The position numbers were made by a program, and so were the translations under genes. Of a stretch of 6,691 nucleotides of DNA, positions 4,692 through 6,691 are shown piece by piece. The first letter of the stretch is position 1. Each line of letters starts with the position of its first letter. Under the pieces are notes generated by a model, which made no database searches, had not been told where the DNA came from, and saw only the letters and a program-made list of their open reading frames with translations. Origin of the DNA: Gorillibacterium sp. (GTDB lineage Bacteria; Bacillota; Bacilli; Paenibacillales; NBRC-103111); the NCBI GenBank assembly GCA_014380705.1, contig JACMJI010000356.1, positions 1 to 6,691 of the forward strand, in the 5' to 3' direction.

Positions 4692-4726
4692 AAGCATCCA
4701 GCAGTGGTATGAAAGGAGTTTAAAGT

Positions 4727-6055
4727 ATGTACAAGCGGATCAGTGCCATCCTGATGCCTATTGCTCTAGTTGCTGCAATCGGGCTTGGTTTTTGGGGATA
4801 TCGAGTGAATAATGTGAAGAATTTAGTGATGAATAAGGCTGAAAATCAATATCAACGTTCTTTCCATGATCTTACGTATCATATGGACCAACTTCAGACA
4901 GAGCTTGGGAATATGATAGCGGTGACACCATCTACACAACACTATTATCGTAGGCAAACCATTAATATTTGGCGGATTACGAATCAAGCAAAGAACGATA
5001 TCACACAACTTCCCCTGACCTTCCTGCCCTTCGACAAATCACAAGAGTTGCTGCACAAGTTAGCAAGCTTTACTTATCAAACCTCTATTCGTGATTTGGA
5101 CAAAAAGCCTTTGACGGATGGAGAAATTAAAACCATGAAGGCGCTTTTCGAACGATCAAAGGAAATTAATAATGATCTGCAAAAAGTTCAGACAGCTGTA
5201 ATTCGTAAAAATCTTCGTTTTATGGATGTAGAGGTCGCCCTTGCCTCGCAAAAGGAAAATGTAGACAACGTCATTATTGACGGACTTAAAACCATGAACA
5301 AAAGAGTTGAAGGTTACAGTGAGGTAGATTTTGGACCATCGACGCTTGAATCAGAGAAAATAAAGAATCTAAATGACTTGCCAGGGAAGTCACTCACTGC
5401 TGAGGAAGTGCGCAAAAAAGCGGCTAAATTTATCCGAGTTAAGGATGATTCTGGACTTCAGGTTAAAGAAAACGGAGCAGGAACGGAGCTTAATACCTAT
5501 ACTGTAACTTCAGGAATCAATGAGGAGCAGCTCATCCTTGATTTTTCAAAAAAGGGGGGGCATCTGCTGCAATACATGAATACTCGTCGAGTTTCAAATA
5601 AAGTGCTTGATCTGGCGGGTGCACGTGAAGCAGGAGATGATTTTCTGAAGGAGCATGGTTACGCGGACATGGTCGCAATTAACTATGACGAGTATGCCAA
5701 TACAGTCGCTATTACTTACGCACACAGGCGTCAAGGTGTAGTGATTTACCCCGAGGCTGTTATGCTTAATGTGGCCTTGGATAACGGTGACATCACAGAT
5801 ATGCGTACAGTTGATTACTTTTTAGAAGGACAGAAGGCGAACCCTCTTGCAAAACCCAAGTTAGATGTAGCTCAGGCAAAAAAAGAATTGAATAAGAATT
5901 TTAAAATATCAAGCATAACTCGGGCCGTGATCAAAGGAGAGACCGGTGAGCGGGTACCTTGCTATCAATTTTTAGGAAAAATTAATGGTGAGAACTATAA
6001 AGTATTTATTAACTCCAATACAGGGTATGAGGAGAAAGTTGAGAATTTGCGATAA
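4727..6055 (+). CDS. ypeB: Spore germination protein YpeB
   Basis: A 442-residue protein (B. subtilis YpeB is about 450). In Bacillus it sits at the spore inner membrane and is required for the presence and stability of SleB, the lytic transglycosylase that degrades spore cortex at germination. An N-terminal membrane anchor (6-25, ending GFWGY) is followed by a helical domain (about 35-200) with hallmark segments ENQYQRSFHDLTY, WRITNQA, QLPLTFLPFDK and RDLDKKPL. Three PepSY-type repeats follow (about 222-285, 296-360 and 377-441; for example KPKLDVAQAKKELNKNF). AAGGAG (4713-4718) lies 8 bases before ATG. No sleB precedes it, unlike in Bacillus where the two are adjacent. Its stop is followed by an 84-base gap carrying the promoter of the PilZ gene. 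Confidence 0.95.
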   Translation: MYKRISAILMPIALVAAIGLGFWGYRVNNVKNLVMNKAENQYQRSFHDLTYHMDQLQTELGNMIAVTPSTQHYYRRQTINIWRITNQAKNDITQLPLTFLPFDKSQELLHKLASFTYQTSIRDLDKKPLTDGEIKTMKALFERSKEINNDLQKVQTAVIRKNLRFMDVEVALASQKENVDNVIIDGLKTMNKRVEGYSEVDFGPSTLESEKIKNLNDLPGKSLTAEEVRKKAAKFIRVKDDSGLQVKENGAGTELNTYTVTSGINEEQLILDFSKKGGHLLQYMNTRRVSNKVLDLAGAREAGDDFLKEHGYADMVAINYDEYANTVAITYAHRRQGVVIYPEAVMLNVALDNGDITDMRTVDYFLEGQKANPLAKPKLDVAQAKKELNKNFKISSITRAVIKGETGERVPCYQFLGKINGENYKVFINSNTGYEEKVENLR

Positions 6056-6080
6056 AATGATTAACCTTTGACGAAACTGA

Positions 6081-6109
6081 TACTCAGCGAAGCAAGCTCA
6101 TGCTATAAT
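6081..6109 (+). promoter_or_regulatory. Extended -10 promoter of the ypfA-type gene
   Basis: TGCTATAAT (6101-6109) is a perfect -10 with TGn extension. TACTCA (6081-6086) at 17 bases is a poor -35. The overlapping CATGCTA (6099-6105) is also a perfect sigma-G -10, with TGATA (6078-6082) as a near -35 at 16 bases, so dual use is possible but unproven. Transcription would start about 6116, shortly before the ribosome site. Confidence 0.6.
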
Positions 6110-6139
6110 CTTCCTTAGGATATCCGGGAGGTGCGGAGC

Positions 6140-6691
6140 TTGCTCCCTAACATTAATCAACTGCTCTTTATGCAAATGAAAGTCTTAGATGAAGAGGAAG
6201 CGAATCAAGAGTACAAATCACGAATCGCCGACATAAGTGAAACCGAACTTATGATCGAAGTGCCTCTAAACGAGAATACAGGTCGCCTTAAAAGATTGGT
6301 TCAAGGTGACGAGCTTTCTGCTTATTTTCTTAGCGAGGAAGGCTACAAATATTTTTTCAGCACAACGGTTATCGGGTTTCGCGAGGATGTCATTCGACTT
6401 GTTCGAATCCGTAAACCACTTCAAGAAGAGATTACACGTACTCAGCGTCGTAATTTCTTAAGAGTGACTGCAGATCTAGAGTTATCTTTACAGCTTGCTG
6501 ATGGAAGCTATCAGATTGTGAATACGGATGATATCGGTGGTGGCGGAATCTCATTCCTAGTCGATAGTGGGAAGGGAATTTCATTGGAAGAGCCGATTTC
6601 TTGTTGGTTATTACTCCCCATGAGGGGCGGCAAGATGGGACATGTGCAATTTAAAGGTGTTGTCATACGTATGAAGCCTCAAGACAATAAA
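6140..6691 (+). CDS. ypfA: PilZ-domain c-di-GMP receptor, YcgR/YpfA type flagellar brake (cut by right edge)
   Basis: An open frame of 184 codons from TTG 6140 to the window end, without a stop. GGGAGGTG (6126-6133) lies 6 bases upstream. The product starts MLPNINQLLFMQMKVLDEEE. Residues 1-95 match the YcgR-like N-terminal domain (KSRIADISETELMIEVPL, then GDELSAYFL). The PilZ domain follows: TQRRNFLRV (101-109) supplies RxxxR at R104-R108, and DIGGGGISF (131-139) stands at the D/NxSxxG position, with Gly133 replacing the usual Ser. In B. subtilis YpfA (MotI/DgrA) binds c-di-GMP and inhibits flagellar rotation. The position after ypeB matches B. subtilis. Because the start is TTG and the end is outside the window, simple ORF searches miss it. 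Confidence 0.9.
   Translation, partial: MLPNINQLLFMQMKVLDEEEANQEYKSRIADISETELMIEVPLNENTGRLKRLVQGDELSAYFLSEEGYKYFFSTTVIGFREDVIRLVRIRKPLQEEITRTQRRNFLRVTADLELSLQLADGSYQIVNTDDIGGGGISFLVDSGKGISLEEPISCWLLLPMRGGKMGHVQFKGVVIRMKPQDNK

Noticed and set aside
5030..5036. Spo0A box (TTCGACA) in ypeB
   Set aside because: It lies deep inside coding sequence where FDK is a conserved YpeB segment; one such 7-mer is expected by chance.
6067..6109. TTGACG (6068-6073) as -35 for the ypfA promoter
   Set aside because: It lies 30 bases from TATAAT, far beyond the 16-18 base spacing needed.

Overview
The window looks like chromosomal DNA from an endospore-forming Firmicute, most likely Paenibacillus or a close relative. 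The reasons are strong AGGAGG-type ribosome binding sites, moderate GC, a YpeB spore-germination protein, a MecA/YpbH-type ClpC adaptor, PrsW and a YpfA-type PilZ protein. From memory, the Bacillus subtilis order is ypbD (CPBP protease) - ypbE/F/G - ypbH (mecB) - gudB - ypdA - prsW - sleB - ypeB - ypfA - ypfB - cmk. This window keeps the skeleton CPBP - mecB - prsW - ypeB - ypfA. It lacks gudB, ypdA and sleB, and carries extra genes in the gaps.

Layout: positions 1-148 (minus) hold the start of an unknown single-pass membrane protein cut by the left edge. A CPBP-family intramembrane protease (235-840, +) faces a lipoprotein polysaccharide deacetylase (977-1846, -). A divergent promoter region (1847-2024) separates the deacetylase from a small Gln/Asn-rich protein (2025-2426, +). 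That protein has an N-terminal glycine-rich membrane segment and four 21-bp (7-residue) tandem repeats, and ends at a strong terminator with a partly duplicated 3' arm. Next come an extended -10 promoter, a possible 31-codon leader ORF coupled to the adaptor gene, and the adaptor itself (2754-3356). A terminator and a pair of related palindromes (3479-3575) precede prsW (3622-4374). A 50-residue cysteine-rich zinc-ribbon-like protein missing from simple ORF calls (TTG start, 4464-4616) has its own terminator. Then ypeB (4727-6055) follows, and a TTG-started PilZ/YcgR-type gene (6140 to the right edge) with its own extended -10 promoter.

The themes are envelope and membrane proteolysis (CPBP, PrsW), spore cortex and germination (YpeB, possibly the deacetylase), regulated cytosolic proteolysis (the MecA-type adaptor) and c-di-GMP control of motility (YpfA). 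Most of this is conserved core neighbourhood and I do not see a defence or other dedicated novel system. The most unusual structure is the small repeat-protein gene, which lies between two nested inverted-repeat pairs (16 bp outer, 12 bp inner) spanning 1940-2569. Other points of interest are the replacement of sleB by a tiny Cys-rich gene, the leader ORF in front of the adaptor gene, and the paired palindromes upstream of prsW.
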